Source of the DNA: Bifidobacterium felsineum
GTDB taxonomy: Bacteria; Actinomycetota; Actinomycetes; Actinomycetales; Bifidobacteriaceae
Assembly: GCF_002802915.1 (NCBI RefSeq)
Contig: NZ_PEBJ01000002.1
Location: forward strand, 287,174 to 351,173
DNA length: 64,000 nucleotides
Direction: 5' to 3'
The notes below the pieces were generated by a model. It was not told where the DNA came from, searched no databases, and saw only the letters and a program-made list of their open reading frames with translations. Of the stretch, positions 25,562-34,833 are shown piece after piece. The position numbers and the translations under genes are program-made. How positions within the stretch are numbered: the first letter of the stretch is position 1; every line of letters begins with the position of its first letter.

Positions 25562-28500
25562 TCACAGCATTGGTTTAAGGAACTTGCCGGTCCAGGACTC
25601 GGCGCATTCAGCCACCTGCTCTGGCGTACCTTGCGTGACGATGGTACCGCCTCCATCGCCGCCTTCAGGCCCCAGGTCAATCAGCCAATCCGCTTCCTTA
25701 ATCACATCGAGATTATGTTCGATGACAATCACCGTATTGCCCTTATCGACCAAAGACTGCAGCATCTTGAGCAACTTGTTGACGTCTTCGAAGTGCAGAC
25801 CGGTGGTCGGCTCGTCCAGGATATAGACGGTTTTACCGTCCGAACGACGTTGCAGTTCAGTGGCGAGTTTCACGCGCTGTGATTCACCACCGGAAAGTGT
25901 TGGAGCGGGTTGTCCCAATCGAATATAGCCAAGTCCCACATCCACCAAGGTTTTCAGATAACGGGAGATACCGGTGTATGCCTTGAAGAAGTCAGCGGCC
26001 TCTTCAATGGGCATATCGAGAATGTCGGAAACGGTTTTCCCGTTGTATTTCACTTCAAGGGTTTCACGGTTGTAGCGTTTGCCATGGCATGTTTCGCATT
26101 CCACGTACACGTCCGGCAGGAAGTTCATCTCGATCTTCAGCGTGCCATCACCATGGCAGGCTTCACATCGACCGCCTTTGACGTTGAAACTGAAACGGCC
26201 GGGACCATAGCCACGTACCTGTGCTTCCGGCGTCTTGGCGAAAAGCGTACGGATCTTATCCCACACGCCGGTGTACGTGGCGGGATTGGACCGTGGCGTA
26301 CGACCGATCGGGTTCTGGTCCACGTGGATCACCTTGCGCACCTGGTCCACGCCTTCGACGCGCGTATGCTTGCCTGGCACGATGCGAGCACCGTTGAGCT
26401 TGTCGGCAAGCACCGGGTACAGAATCGTGTTCACCAAGGAGGATTTGCCGGAGCCGGAAACACCGGTGACCACGGTGAAGACACCAAGCGGGAAGCTCAC
26501 GTTGATGTTCTTCAAGTTGTTCTCACGGGCGCCTACCACTTTAAGCATCTTGGTCTTATTGACTTTGCGCCGATGGGTCGGCACGGCGATTTCACGGCGG
26601 TGCGCGATGTAATCGCCGGTAATGGAGCGCTTGGCTTCGATCAAATGCTTTGCAGGGCCTGAGTAGATGACCTCGCCACCGTGTTCGCCGGCACCTGGGC
26701 CGATATCCACCAGCCAGTCGGCCTGACGAATCGTGTCTTCATCATGTTCGACCACAATCAGCGTATTGCCGAGGTCGCGCAGATGATGCAAGGTCTCGAT
26801 CAGACGTTCGTTGTCGCGTTGATGCAGACCGATGGACGGCTCGTCGAGCACGTACATGACGCCGACCAAGCCAGAGCCGATTTGCGTGGCCAAACGGATA
26901 CGCTGCGCCTCGCCGCCGGAAAGCGTGGCTGCCGCACGGGACAGTGTCAGATAGTCGAGACCGACATCGTTGAGGAAACCAAGACGGGCCTTGATTTCCT
27001 TCAAGACTTCGCCGGCAATCAATTGCGCCGAACCTTCGAGTTTCAGTCCATTGACCCATTCGAGCTCACGGACCACCGGCATATCGCAAACATCGAAAAT
27101 GGATTTGCCGTTCACGGTAACCGAAAGTACTTCCGGCTTCAAACGGCGGCCATGGCACACCTGGCATGGCACTTCACGCATGTAGGACTCGTAATATTCG
27201 CGCATGGACTGCGAATCGGTTTCATCATGGCGACGCATCAACGTGCGTACCACGCCCTCGAATCCGGTGGAGTATTCGCGCAGACGGCCCCAACGATTGC
27301 GGTAGGAAACATCCACCTTGAAGTCGTGACCGTAGAGAATGTCGTGCTTGACATCCTCCGGCAAATCCTTCCATGGGGTCTTCATCGAGAAACCCATCTC
27401 CCGGGCCAGACCTTCGAGCACATGACCGTAATACTGGGAGGTCATCTTCGTGTTGCTCCACGGTTCGATGACACCTTCAGCCAGTGACTTCTCCGGGTCG
27501 GAGATTACAAGTTCCGGGTCGATTTCCAGTTTGAACCCAAGACCGGTGCACGCCGGGCATGCGCCATAGGGGGCGTTGAAGGAGAAGGTACGTGGCTCGA
27601 TTTCGTCGAGCTCCAAGGTGTGCCCGTTCGGGCAGCTGCGATGTTCGGAGAATGGTCGGCGGCGGGTCGGAGAGCCCGCTTCTTCGTCCACGAAATCGAT
27701 GACGATGCTGCCGTTGGCCAGTTTCAGTGCGGTTTCCACTGAATCGGTCAAGCGCTGACGAATACCGTCCTTGATTACCAGACGGTCCACCACCACTTCG
27801 ATGGTGTGCTTCTTCTGCTTGGTAAGCTTGATGTCTTCCGAGAGCTGCTTCATCTCGCCGTCGATCAATGCACGCGCATAGCCGTCGGAGCGCAGCAATT
27901 CCAGCATATCCACGAACTCACCCTTACGGCCTTTGGCCACTGGTGCGAGAATCTGGAATCGCGTGCGTTCAGGATAACCCAGCAGCGTATCAACGATCTG
28001 TTGCGGGGTCTGCGAAGCCACTGGTTCGCCGCATTCCGGGCAGTGTGGAACACCGGTACGTGCAAACAGCAATCGCAGATAATCGTAGATTTCGGTAATC
28101 GTGCCCACAGTGGATCGTGGGTTGCGATTCGTGGTTTTCTGGTCGATGGATACGGCCGGGCTCAGTCCTTCGATGAAGTCGACGTCGGGCTTGTCCATCT
28201 GTCCTAGGAACTGACGTGCATAGGCGGACAGGGACTCCACATAGCGACGTTGGCCTTCGGCGAACAGGGTATCGAAGGCGAGCGAGGATTTGCCGGAACC
28301 CGACAAACCAGTAAACACCACCATGCGATTACGAGGAATCGCCAAGTCAACATTCTTCAGGTTATGCTCGCGCGCACCCTGGATCGTAATCTTCAAGTCG
28401 TTGGGAATATGGGAGATATCAGCCACCAGCGAACCGTCATGCTCGATAAGTGGGGCTTTTTTGATTTCGCGGCTCAGAAATGAGTCACTGGTCATCACTT

Positions 28501-28585
28501 TTTCTACGATGACCTCGCCGTTCTTGCCTTTTCCGGCTTTCACTCCCCCAGCCGTGCGCTTTGTGCCAGTCTGCGCTGCCGCCAC
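25562..28585 (-). CDS. uvrA: excinuclease ABC subunit A
   Basis: UvrA, the damage-recognition ATPase of excision repair, 1007 residues. Both ABC modules are complete: [18 protein letters not shown] and [10 protein letters not shown] in the first; [19 protein letters not shown] and [10 protein letters not shown] in the second. Zinc modules show [23 protein letters not shown] and [15 protein letters not shown] use GTG at 28585; an ATG at 28495 is possible, as the first 30 residues (Gly/Lys-rich) are poorly conserved. A perfect actinobacterial SOS box lies about 100 bp upstream, so DNA damage should induce it. Confidence 0.97.
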   Translation of the reverse strand: MAAAQTGTKRTAGGVKAGKGKNGEVIVEKVMTSDSFLSREIKKAPLIEHDGSLVADISHIPNDLKITIQGAREHNLKNVDLAIPRNRMVVFTGLSGSGKSSLAFDTLFAEGQRRYVESLSAYARQFLGQMDKPDVDFIEGLSPAVSIDQKTTNRNPRSTVGTITEIYDYLRLLFARTGVPHCPECGEPVASQTPQQIVDTLLGYPERTRFQILAPVAKGRKGEFVDMLELLRSDGYARALIDGEMKQLSEDIKLTKQKKHTIEVVVDRLVIKDGIRQRLTDSVETALKLANGSIVIDFVDEEAGSPTRRRPFSEHRSCPNGHTLELDEIEPRTFSFNAPYGACPACTGLGFKLEIDPELVISDPEKSLAEGVIEPWSNTKMTSQYYGHVLEGLAREMGFSMKTPWKDLPEDVKHDILYGHDFKVDVSYRNRWGRLREYSTGFEGVVRTLMRRHDETDSQSMREYYESYMREVPCQVCHGRRLKPEVLSVTVNGKSIFDVCDMPVVRELEWVNGLKLEGSAQLIAGEVLKEIKARLGFLNDVGLDYLTLSRAAATLSGGEAQRIRLATQIGSGLVGVMYVLDEPSIGLHQRDNERLIETLHHLRDLGNTLIVVEHDEDTIRQADWLVDIGPGAGEHGGEVIYSGPAKHLIEAKRSITGDYIAHRREIAVPTHRRKVNKTKMLKVVGARENNLKNINVSFPLGVFTVVTGVSGSGKSSLVNTILYPVLADKLNGARIVPGKHTRVEGVDQVRKVIHVDQNPIGRTPRSNPATYTGVWDKIRTLFAKTPEAQVRGYGPGRFSFNVKGGRCEACHGDGTLKIEMNFLPDVYVECETCHGKRYNRETLEVKYNGKTVSDILDMPIEEAADFFKAYTGISRYLKTLVDVGLGYIRLGQPAPTLSGGESQRVKLATELQRRSDGKTVYILDEPTTGLHFEDVNKLLKMLQSLVDKGNTVIVIEHNLDVIKEADWLIDLGPEGGDGGGTIVTQGTPEQVAECAESWTGKFLKPML

Positions 28586-28682
28586 CGCAATCCCGCCTTC
28601 CTATGCGTGCATACATGAGTACCAAACCAAGGCACCAATTGATATCAATCTGCCCCAAGAATACCCGAACACCAGACTACAG

Positions 28683-28698
28683 TCGAACGCTTGTTCGA
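28683..28698. promoter_or_regulatory. LexA (SOS) box upstream of uvrA
   Basis: TCGAACGCTTGTTCGA is a perfect 16-bp palindrome matching the actinobacterial LexA consensus TCGAAC-N4-GTTCGA. It lies about 100 bp upstream of uvrA and after the terminator of the preceding MFS gene, where the uvrA promoter must be. Confidence 0.92.
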
Positions 28699-28734
28699 TG
28701 GCGTGTTCAAAACGTAGATGCATGCCAAACGTAC

Positions 28735-28767
28735 AAAAAAGGCCTCGGACAATACCTCCGAGGCCTT
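28735..28767 (-). terminator. rho-independent terminator of the MFS transporter gene
   Basis: An 11-bp GC-rich stem (28739-28749 with 28757-28767) is followed, in the minus-strand direction, by a run of T (AAAAAA on the plus strand at 28735-28740). It lies 30 bp after the MFS gene stop. Confidence 0.93.
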
Positions 28768-28796
28768 AGTGAATCATTGAGAATTATGCGTAGCGC

Positions 28797-30029
28797 TTAC
28801 TCGAGTGCAATGCCCTTCTTCTCAGGGATGAAGAACATCGTGATGAACGCGATGATGTAAATGGATGCGACGGCAGCCAGCGCGAAGCCGAATCCATGGC
28901 CGGTGGCGATGGCTGCGATAACGACCGGGCCCAGACCGCCGCCGATGAAACGACCGGTGTTGTACAGGGCGGTTTGTGCGGTGGCGCGCAGTTCGGTCGG
29001 GAACAGCTCGGAAATCAGTGCACCGTAGCCACCGATCATACCGTTTGCGAACATGCCCATGAAGAAGCCGCCTACCAGCAATGCGGTCGGATCCTTCAAC
29101 TGGCTGTAAATCACCACCATGATGGCGGCACCGATTTGGAAGATCCAGAATGCCGGACGACGACCAAGATGGTCGGCGAGGAAGCCGAACACGGAGATGC
29201 CAAGCATCATGCCGAGCACGGTGACGGCGGTCCAGATGCCGGTGGAGGTCAGGGACAGGTTCAGTTCGGTGTTGAGGTAGCTGGGCAGCCAGGTCATGAT
29301 GCCGAAGTAACCGCAGTTTTGCACAGTGCACAGGATGATGATGGCGATGGAGAAACGCACGCGTTCCGGCGTGGAGAACAGCTGACGGATGGAGCCATGT
29401 TCCTTGGCGGTTTGGCGGTGCTTCAAATACAGCGGCGGTTCAGGTACGAACACGCGGATGAAGATGGCCACAATAGCCGGGACGATGCCGATGGCGAACA
29501 GGCCACGCCATCCAAAGGCGGTCAGAATCGGAGCGCTCAGCAGGGAGGCCAGCAGTACACCCACTTGGAAGCCAAGACCGACGCCGGAAGTCGCCTTGGC
29601 GCGGTTTTCCGGGCTGGATGCTTCTGCGGCGATGGCCATGCCGATGCCGAATTCAGCGCCGATGCCTACGCCGGCGAGGAAGCGGAACAATGCCATCAGG
29701 AAGAAGTTCGGCGCAAACGCGGAGAACAGCGTGAATACGCCGAAGAAAACCACTGAATAGGTCAGCACGCGAATGCGGCCGTACTTATCTGCCATGCGTC
29801 CGAACACGAGGCCGCCCAGGAAGGCGCCGGCCAACGTGATGGTGGTCAGTGTGCTTGCCGTGGTCTTGTCGATGTTGAAGCTGGCCATGATGCCGGACAT
29901 CGCGAAGCCCGGAATCATCAGATCAAGGCCGTCGAGCGCGTGCCCGACCGCCGAGGAGAATACTGCCAGGCCGGCGTAATGCTTCATGCCGCTGGCCTTA
30001 TCCACCGTTTCCTTTTCTGCCATGAACAT
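28797..30029 (-). CDS. MFS transporter (aromatic-acid/sugar-porter-like)
   Basis: A 410-residue major facilitator with 12 predicted membrane segments. The loop 2-3 signature GRMADKYGRIRVL and the matching FGFLADHLGRRPAFW in the second half are clear, and the helix 4-5 region FLAGVGIGAEFGIGMAIAAE resembles AAHS/SHS-type organic-acid:H+ symporters. DxxxGLDLMIPGF in helix 1 fits that group (D-x-x-D/N in aromatic acid porters). The substrate is unknown; an organic or aromatic acid is plausible. ATG at 30029 has GGAGGGATAGCC upstream. Monocistronic with its own terminator. Confidence 0.85.
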   Translation of the reverse strand: MFMAEKETVDKASGMKHYAGLAVFSSAVGHALDGLDLMIPGFAMSGIMASFNIDKTTASTLTTITLAGAFLGGLVFGRMADKYGRIRVLTYSVVFFGVFTLFSAFAPNFFLMALFRFLAGVGIGAEFGIGMAIAAEASSPENRAKATSGVGLGFQVGVLLASLLSAPILTAFGWRGLFAIGIVPAIVAIFIRVFVPEPPLYLKHRQTAKEHGSIRQLFSTPERVRFSIAIIILCTVQNCGYFGIMTWLPSYLNTELNLSLTSTGIWTAVTVLGMMLGISVFGFLADHLGRRPAFWIFQIGAAIMVVIYSQLKDPTALLVGGFFMGMFANGMIGGYGALISELFPTELRATAQTALYNTGRFIGGGLGPVVIAAIATGHGFGFALAAVASIYIIAFITMFFIPEKKGIALE

Positions 30030-30174
30030 GGCTATCCCTCCGCTCTTCTCGTTACGGTTCGGCGGAAGATTGTAATAGATAAGGCGAACAGACGGTGAAC
30101 GAGGTATGTCGAATCGTCTGTTCTGACTTACCGATCCATGCAGCACCGCAGCTGTTCATCAACAGATTTACACG

Positions 30175-30870
30175 TCAGAATAGGCTAGGCGTATGCATTT
30201 GCCGCAATGGGCGAATCAGCTTATGCCCATTATCGGTTGGACCGAATGCGGCAACCTCATGAAAGGCGAGGTTGCGGGAAATCTCGACACCGCGTTTCTG
30301 TATATCCGGAATCAATGAAGCACCATCGACTGAGCGATCAAGCCATGCATCGGTGAAATCGTGCGACACAAGCACCGGCATACGGTCATGAACCGTGGCA
30401 GGGCCGTCCACAGCCTGGCAGGTGAGTATCGTCGCGGTCAACAGCCACGGGGATTGCCCTTCTCTCCACCACGAAAACAATCCGGCCAGATACAGTGTTG
30501 CGTCATCCGGTGCGTGAAAATAATACGGCCGGCGACCGTGAAATTCGTAGTACCCGGAAGCGGGAATGATCGCTCGCATTGACCTGGCGGAATCCGCGAA
30601 CGTAGGCCTGTTGCAAGCCGATTCGACGCGGGCGTTGTATGTGGGGTATGTCAGTTCTTTACTGTTGTTCCATGCCGGAATCAATGACCAATATGCGTTG
30701 GCCAGATGACGCCGTCCATCCTTCCCCTGCGCCACAATGCCAATGCTCTTTTTGGGTGTGATGTTGTACGACGGCTGCGGGAGTTCGGCGGGGTCCGAAT
30801 CGTCCTTATCCACGCTGAATTGCTCCGCAATCGCATCCCAATCCAAGTCAGCCGCAAAACACCTGCACAT
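30175..30870 (-). CDS. SOS response-associated peptidase (SRAP / HMCES-YedK family)
   Basis: SRAP proteins crosslink to abasic sites in single-stranded DNA through the N-terminal cysteine. This start at 30870 is chosen because it places cysteine at position 2 (MCRCF), the catalytic residue exposed after Met removal. Other family residues are visible: YNARVES (Asn, Arg), the glutamate in PASGYYEFHG, and the late HDRMPVL histidine. At 231 residues it is of normal length. No convincing ribosome binding site is seen and I find no SOS box upstream. It lies alone between the MFS gene and a DUF2316 gene. Confidence 0.9.
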   Translation of the reverse strand: MCRCFAADLDWDAIAEQFSVDKDDSDPAELPQPSYNITPKKSIGIVAQGKDGRRHLANAYWSLIPAWNNSKELTYPTYNARVESACNRPTFADSARSMRAIIPASGYYEFHGRRPYYFHAPDDATLYLAGLFSWWREGQSPWLLTATILTCQAVDGPATVHDRMPVLVSHDFTDAWLDRSVDGASLIPDIQKRGVEISRNLAFHEVAAFGPTDNGHKLIRPLRQMHTPSLF

Positions 30871-30917
30871 AGCGTGAAGCATACCATCGCGTAATTCGCG
30901 AGTGGGTTCTTGGTCTG

Positions 30918-31217
30918 TCAGTCCAATCTGTTCGCATCGATGATTCGGTCATCAAGGAACCAGTAATCGTGCGGGTCACCACGCAATGCAGTGAATGGCA
31001 CCGGCTCCACATTAGCGGCGGCTGCCTTGTCAAGCAGATAACGGCGTACGATCCACGGATATTCCAGCACACCGGACTTGAGCTCGATGATATTCGTAAC
31101 GGTCGCACCGGAAACTCCGAAATCCGCGCCGATCTGTTCCGCAGTCAATCCAAGCAAAGCCATATTCTCACGGAATTCACGTATGGTCGCCATACGTTGC
31201 TCAGTAGTCAAAGACAT
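30918..31217 (-). CDS. DUF2316 family small protein
   Basis: This 99-residue protein matches the pattern I know for DUF2316: a start MSLTTEQ, a helix-turn-helix-like middle (LTAEQIGADFGVSGATVTNI), and the conserved end VPFTALRGDPHDYWFLDDR. The family has no established function; the HTH-like segment suggests DNA binding, which is not proven. The ATG at 31217 follows GAGGGGGAAG. It is followed by the SRAP gene with a 47-bp gap. Confidence 0.8.
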   Translation of the reverse strand: MSLTTEQRMATIREFRENMALLGLTAEQIGADFGVSGATVTNIIELKSGVLEYPWIVRRYLLDKAAAANVEPVPFTALRGDPHDYWFLDDRIIDANRLD

Positions 31218-31320
31218 GTCACACTTCCCCCTCTTATCAGTGCAAGATTCGGTATACAATTTACTTTCGAATTATGCGCACAGCAACATACCGGTTTACT
31301 GCATGGATAAGAATGAATTA

Positions 31321-31809
31321 TCAGTAGTTGGTCATTTCGAGTTCCGGCCCCATGTCTTCGGTTTGGGTGCGGCCGGTCTCGTGGAAGCCGATATGCCGAT
31401 AGAAACCTTGTGCGTTGTCGTTGAACCCAGCGACCCAAAGCACGAGCCGGTCGTTACCGATGGCCTGTTTCCCGGCTTCGACCAGCATGCGTCCGACGCC
31501 CCGCCGATGCCGGTCGGCCAGCACGTACAATGAGGCCAGTTCCGTCGCCTCGGGACGATCGGCCGGAGGGCGTGGGGATCGCAGCAGTTCGGCGAATCCG
31601 ATCACATGATCGTCGTCAAGCGCCACCAGCATGACCTGATTAGGGTCCTTGGCGTGAGCCTCGGTGAGCCTCAACGCGAACTGCGGTGTGATGATATCCA
31701 CGATCTCCTGTGGGATATGCCCCTGATTGAGTTCCCTCCATGTACGGGATTGCACCTGCGCCTTCTCCTCGAACCATCGAGGTTCAATCGGAGCAATGCG
31801 AATTATCAT
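31321..31809 (-). CDS. GNAT family N-acetyltransferase
   Basis: A 162-residue acetyltransferase. The acetyl-CoA-binding core motif A is visible as ASLYVLADRHRRGVGRMLVE, and the motif B-like end is NDNAQGFYRHIGFHETG. Substrate is unknown. Its ATG overlaps the stop of the upstream EamA transporter gene by 4 bp, so the pair is translationally coupled; acetylation of a compound handled by the exporter is an attractive but unproven link. Confidence 0.88.
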   Translation of the reverse strand: MIIRIAPIEPRWFEEKAQVQSRTWRELNQGHIPQEIVDIITPQFALRLTEAHAKDPNQVMLVALDDDHVIGFAELLRSPRPPADRPEATELASLYVLADRHRRGVGRMLVEAGKQAIGNDRLVLWVAGFNDNAQGFYRHIGFHETGRTQTEDMGPELEMTNY

Positions 31810-32750
31810 TCCGTCTCTCTTTCATTTTCATTGTGGTTCAGAGGGACAGGATTCTTGGAGGATACTTCATTGGCTTCTCCGTTCGCGCCATTGCCTCCGG
31901 ATGCCCATATGAGAAGGGCTCCAGCGAAAGAAACAACGATAATGCCGGACACAGCCATAAGTGTGATTGTTTGTCGTAGAATCAACGCGGCGATAACCAC
32001 GCTCATAGCCGGGTCGATGGAAAACAGCGTACCAACCACACGAGCTGATGTGATGCGTCCCGACAGTGTGTCCATCGTGTAGGGAATCACTACACCTAAC
32101 GCGGCCGAAGCAGCGATAATGCCCCATTGGGAGGGCGTCACATGCGTGGCGTGACCGATAGATATCGGTAACGTGGCGAGAGCGGCCACCGTGACGGACA
32201 GGGAGAGCCCGTCCAACCCACTGCCTGACTTGCCGACCTTGTCGGCGAACAATGTATAAAGGCCGAAGCAGAAAGCCGACCCTAGCGCGAACAGGTAGCC
32301 AGTCGGGTTGAAGTAGCCGCCCGGCGTGAATGAGATCAATCCAACACCCGCCAGCGCGACTATCGCGCACAGGCCTTCGCGCCAGTGATGCGAACCAGCT
32401 AGGGCGACCACGCAGGGGCCGAGGAATTCCAAAGTGACGGCCACACCCATCGGGATGCGGTCGATGGCCGAATACAGGCAAATGTTCATCGCCGCCATCG
32501 CCAGCCCATAGACCACGATGCCCAGCCATTCGCCTTTCGACCTGCCGGTCAATTTCGGACGAACCAGAGCAAGCATGACGATTGCGGCAACGAGCATGCG
32601 CATTGAACTGACCGGAATTGGTTTCAACGCATCGAACAATGATGCCGACAGTGAAGACGAAGTCTGTATGCCGAGAGAACCGACCATCACCATGACAGCC
32701 GCAGCCACCACGCGGCCACGTTCAGAGCGTAGTATTTGAAGCTTCTGCAA
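31806..32750 (-). CDS. EamA/RhtA-type drug/metabolite transporter
   Basis: A ten-helix DMT-superfamily permease of about 314 residues with two EamA halves; the segment MNICLYSAIDRIPMGVAVTL followed by EFLGPCVVAL is typical of RhtA-like threonine/homoserine exporters. I take TTG at 32750 as start because GGAGGGGG lies 4-7 bases before it; an upstream start at 32786 would put the ribosome binding site inside the gene. A Gly/Asn-rich polar C-terminal tail follows the last helix. Export of an amino acid or metabolite is likely. Coupled to the GNAT gene. Confidence 0.82.
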   Translation of the reverse strand: MQKLQILRSERGRVVAAAVMVMVGSLGIQTSSSLSASLFDALKPIPVSSMRMLVAAIVMLALVRPKLTGRSKGEWLGIVVYGLAMAAMNICLYSAIDRIPMGVAVTLEFLGPCVVALAGSHHWREGLCAIVALAGVGLISFTPGGYFNPTGYLFALGSAFCFGLYTLFADKVGKSGSGLDGLSLSVTVAALATLPISIGHATHVTPSQWGIIAASAALGVVIPYTMDTLSGRITSARVVGTLFSIDPAMSVVIAALILRQTITLMAVSGIIVVSFAGALLIWASGGNGANGEANEVSSKNPVPLNHNENERETE

Positions 32751-32814
32751 TATTCCCCCTCCAATCGTGAATGCCCCCACTATCACGCGTCACCAATGAT
32801 ACTATTCAGCTTTC

Positions 32815-33207
32815 TCATCGCTTCTCGAACCAGCCGGACCAGTCGACTACGGCCTCGATATTATTGCCGTCCGGATCCAGCACGAACGCCGAATAGTAGC
32901 CGGGATGGTAAGGCCTAGGCCCAGGCGCGCCATTGTCCCGGCCACCAGCTGCTAGCGCGGCTTGATAGAACGCCTCTACGGCTTCATGATCGGGGGCGAG
33001 GAACGCGATATGGGTGACCGGCGAGGATTCCGCATCATCCATCGGTGAAACATAGAAATCGGAGTGGGGTGTGCCATCGTTCACGCCGAAGCCGATTGTC
33101 GGTTCGTGATGCGCTTTGGCGATGTATCCCAGTGGCGCGAGCGCCTTTTCATAGAACGCGATGCTGCGTTCAATATCTTTTACATGTAACGTGATGTGGT
33201 CCAACAT
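32815..33207 (-). CDS. VOC (glyoxalase/bleomycin-resistance) family protein
   Basis: A 130-residue vicinal-oxygen-chelate protein with two beta-alpha-beta-beta-beta units. The first begins LDHITLHVKDIERSIAFYEK with the metal-ligand histidine, and the last has VLDPDGNNIEAV with the usual glutamate. The ATG at 33207 is chosen by homology (MLDHI start); no clear ribosome binding site is visible. Function could be glyoxalase-like, dioxygenase-like or antibiotic binding and cannot be told from sequence. Confidence 0.82.
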   Translation of the reverse strand: MLDHITLHVKDIERSIAFYEKALAPLGYIAKAHHEPTIGFGVNDGTPHSDFYVSPMDDAESSPVTHIAFLAPDHEAVEAFYQAALAAGGRDNGAPGPRPYHPGYYSAFVLDPDGNNIEAVVDWSGWFEKR

Positions 33208-33509
33208 GACTGTCACTGTACGCGGCGGTGTTTGAAGACGCATGTGTGGCGTGTTTGCAACTAATCAACGGACAGTCTGCATTGGTGTAACGCCTTAGTA
33301 CATGGATAGTGGTCACCTTCAGGCTGGTACTTTGTTGACCGCATTCGCGAGGTTTTATCAGCCGGCAGAGGAACGGCTCGCGCATGAACGGCCTGCTGCG
33401 TGACAATGATGGGGACGTGAGGCACGGGCGAAGCAAGGATGGCGGCATGCCGGCCGTTCGACCGTGGGACGTCGCAACAATTCCATACGTTGTGTGAAGG
33501 GATGACATC

Positions 33510-34469
33510 ATGGCTGATCAGCGTGTGAAGATTGGCGACAGCGATCTGGAGGTGTTCCCGCTGGTTTTGGGTGGCAACACGTTCGGTTGGACGAGCGACG
33601 AGGCGACCAGCCGCAAGGTTTTGGATTCCTATGTGGAAGCCGGCGGCAACTTCATCGACACCGCCGACGTGTATTCGGCGTGGGCTCCGGGCAATGCGGG
33701 TGGTGAGTCCGAGATTATCCTCGGTCGCTGGCTAGCCGTGCGCGGCCATCGCGACCAAGTGGTCATCGCCACGAAGGTGAGCGAGCACCCGCAGTACAAG
33801 GGCCTTACACATGACAACGTGATCGCCGCGGCGAATGAGTCGCTGCTGCGTCTCGGCGTCGATACGATCGATCTGTACTACGCGCACTTCGATGACAAGA
33901 GCACGCCGCTTGAGGAGACCGCAGCCGCGTTCGACGAGCTTGTCAAGGCCGGCAAGATTCGCGCGATTGGCCTGTCGAACTATACGGCCGACCGTATCGA
34001 GGAATGGTTCAGCATTGCCCGCGAACACGGCTATGCGCTGCCGGTCGCCTTGGAGCCGCACTACAACCTCGTGACTCGCGGCAACTACGAGCGTACGCTT
34101 GCGCCGGTCGCCGCACGTGAGAATCTCGCCGTGTTCCCGTACTTCTCGCTGGCCGCTGGCTTCCTGACCGGCAAGTACCGTTCAGCAGCCGACGCGGAAG
34201 GCAAGGCGCGTCAGGGCATGGTCGCCGACTATCTCAATACCGACGGTTTCGCTGTGGTCGATGCGCTTGACGCGGTGGCCAAAGCGCACGGTGTGGCAAT
34301 TGCCACGGTCGCGCTAGCCTGGCTGCGCCATCGTCCGCAGGTTGCTGGCCCGATCGCTTCCGTACGTACGCCCGAACAACTGCCGGCGCTGCTCGATTCC
34401 GTGGACCTCAATCTGACGGATGATGAAATCGCCGCACTCGACAAAGCATCTGAACCGTTCGCTAAGTAA
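33510..34469 (+). CDS. aldo/keto reductase
   Basis: A 319-residue NADPH-dependent (beta/alpha)8 oxidoreductase. The catalytic tetrad is visible: Asp and Tyr in FIDTADVYSAW, Lys in VVIATKVSEH, and His in DLYYAHFDDK. The cofactor region has AIGLSNYTADRIEEW. The start follows GAAGGGATGACATC. It is closest to the YajO/general-stress (AKR11/12-like) group. The substrate is unknown. A hairpin follows the gene. Confidence 0.9.
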   Translation: MADQRVKIGDSDLEVFPLVLGGNTFGWTSDEATSRKVLDSYVEAGGNFIDTADVYSAWAPGNAGGESEIILGRWLAVRGHRDQVVIATKVSEHPQYKGLTHDNVIAAANESLLRLGVDTIDLYYAHFDDKSTPLEETAAAFDELVKAGKIRAIGLSNYTADRIEEWFSIAREHGYALPVALEPHYNLVTRGNYERTLAPVAARENLAVFPYFSLAAGFLTGKYRSAADAEGKARQGMVADYLNTDGFAVVDALDAVAKAHGVAIATVALAWLRHRPQVAGPIASVRTPEQLPALLDSVDLNLTDDEIAALDKASEPFAK

Positions 34470-34486
34470 CGCCGCGATGGTTGGAA

Positions 34487-34520
34487 ACGAAGGGCACAAC
34501 ATCGACGTTGTGCCCTTCGT
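34487..34520 (+). terminator. hairpin after the aldo/keto reductase gene
   Basis: A perfect 14-bp stem (34487-34500 with 34507-34520, 6-base loop) begins 17 bp after the stop. No T tract follows. Confidence 0.75.
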
Positions 34521-34833
34521 CAGTGGGCTATCATAAGTAAATAGAAGCGTTGCGGGAACGGTCAGTGGAGACTCCCCGCGACGGATCCATCATTATCAGT
34601 CATAGGAGACTTGCATGTACGTCGTTCTGGAATCGTTCGCATACGACTAAGCGGATTGACGGTTCTTTTTCACGTCGCTCCCCTATCGCTGCGAGCTAAT
34701 TAAGGCTCGCGCGATATGTCGTTATGCCTGATTTCCGAACGTTCCCATGAACGTGATTTGCGATTGTCATAATCAGCCGTAATCCGATGGGCTATCGCAT
34801 GCCGTTCATAGCAGTCATGAAACGAGTTTCACC
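34521..34833 (+). promoter_or_regulatory. leader region of the MFS efflux gene with a possible leader peptide
   Basis: This 313-bp stretch holds no normal gene, but it has a mini reading frame at 34615-34650 (ATAGGAGACTTGC then ATG), coding for MYVVLESFAYD. After it come a T-rich segment (GGTTCTTTTTCACG, about 34662) and two hairpins: GCGAGC-N8-GCTCGC at 34691-34710 and ACGTTC-CCAT-GAACGT at 34739-34754. The arrangement of strong ribosome binding site, short peptide, hairpins and efflux pump recalls attenuated antibiotic-resistance genes. It may be coincidence. Confidence 0.45.

Noticed and set aside
28896..29756. A 286-codon plus-strand frame antisense to the MFS transporter
   Set aside because: Gly/Asp/Ala/His-rich shadow of a hydrophobic membrane protein on the other strand.
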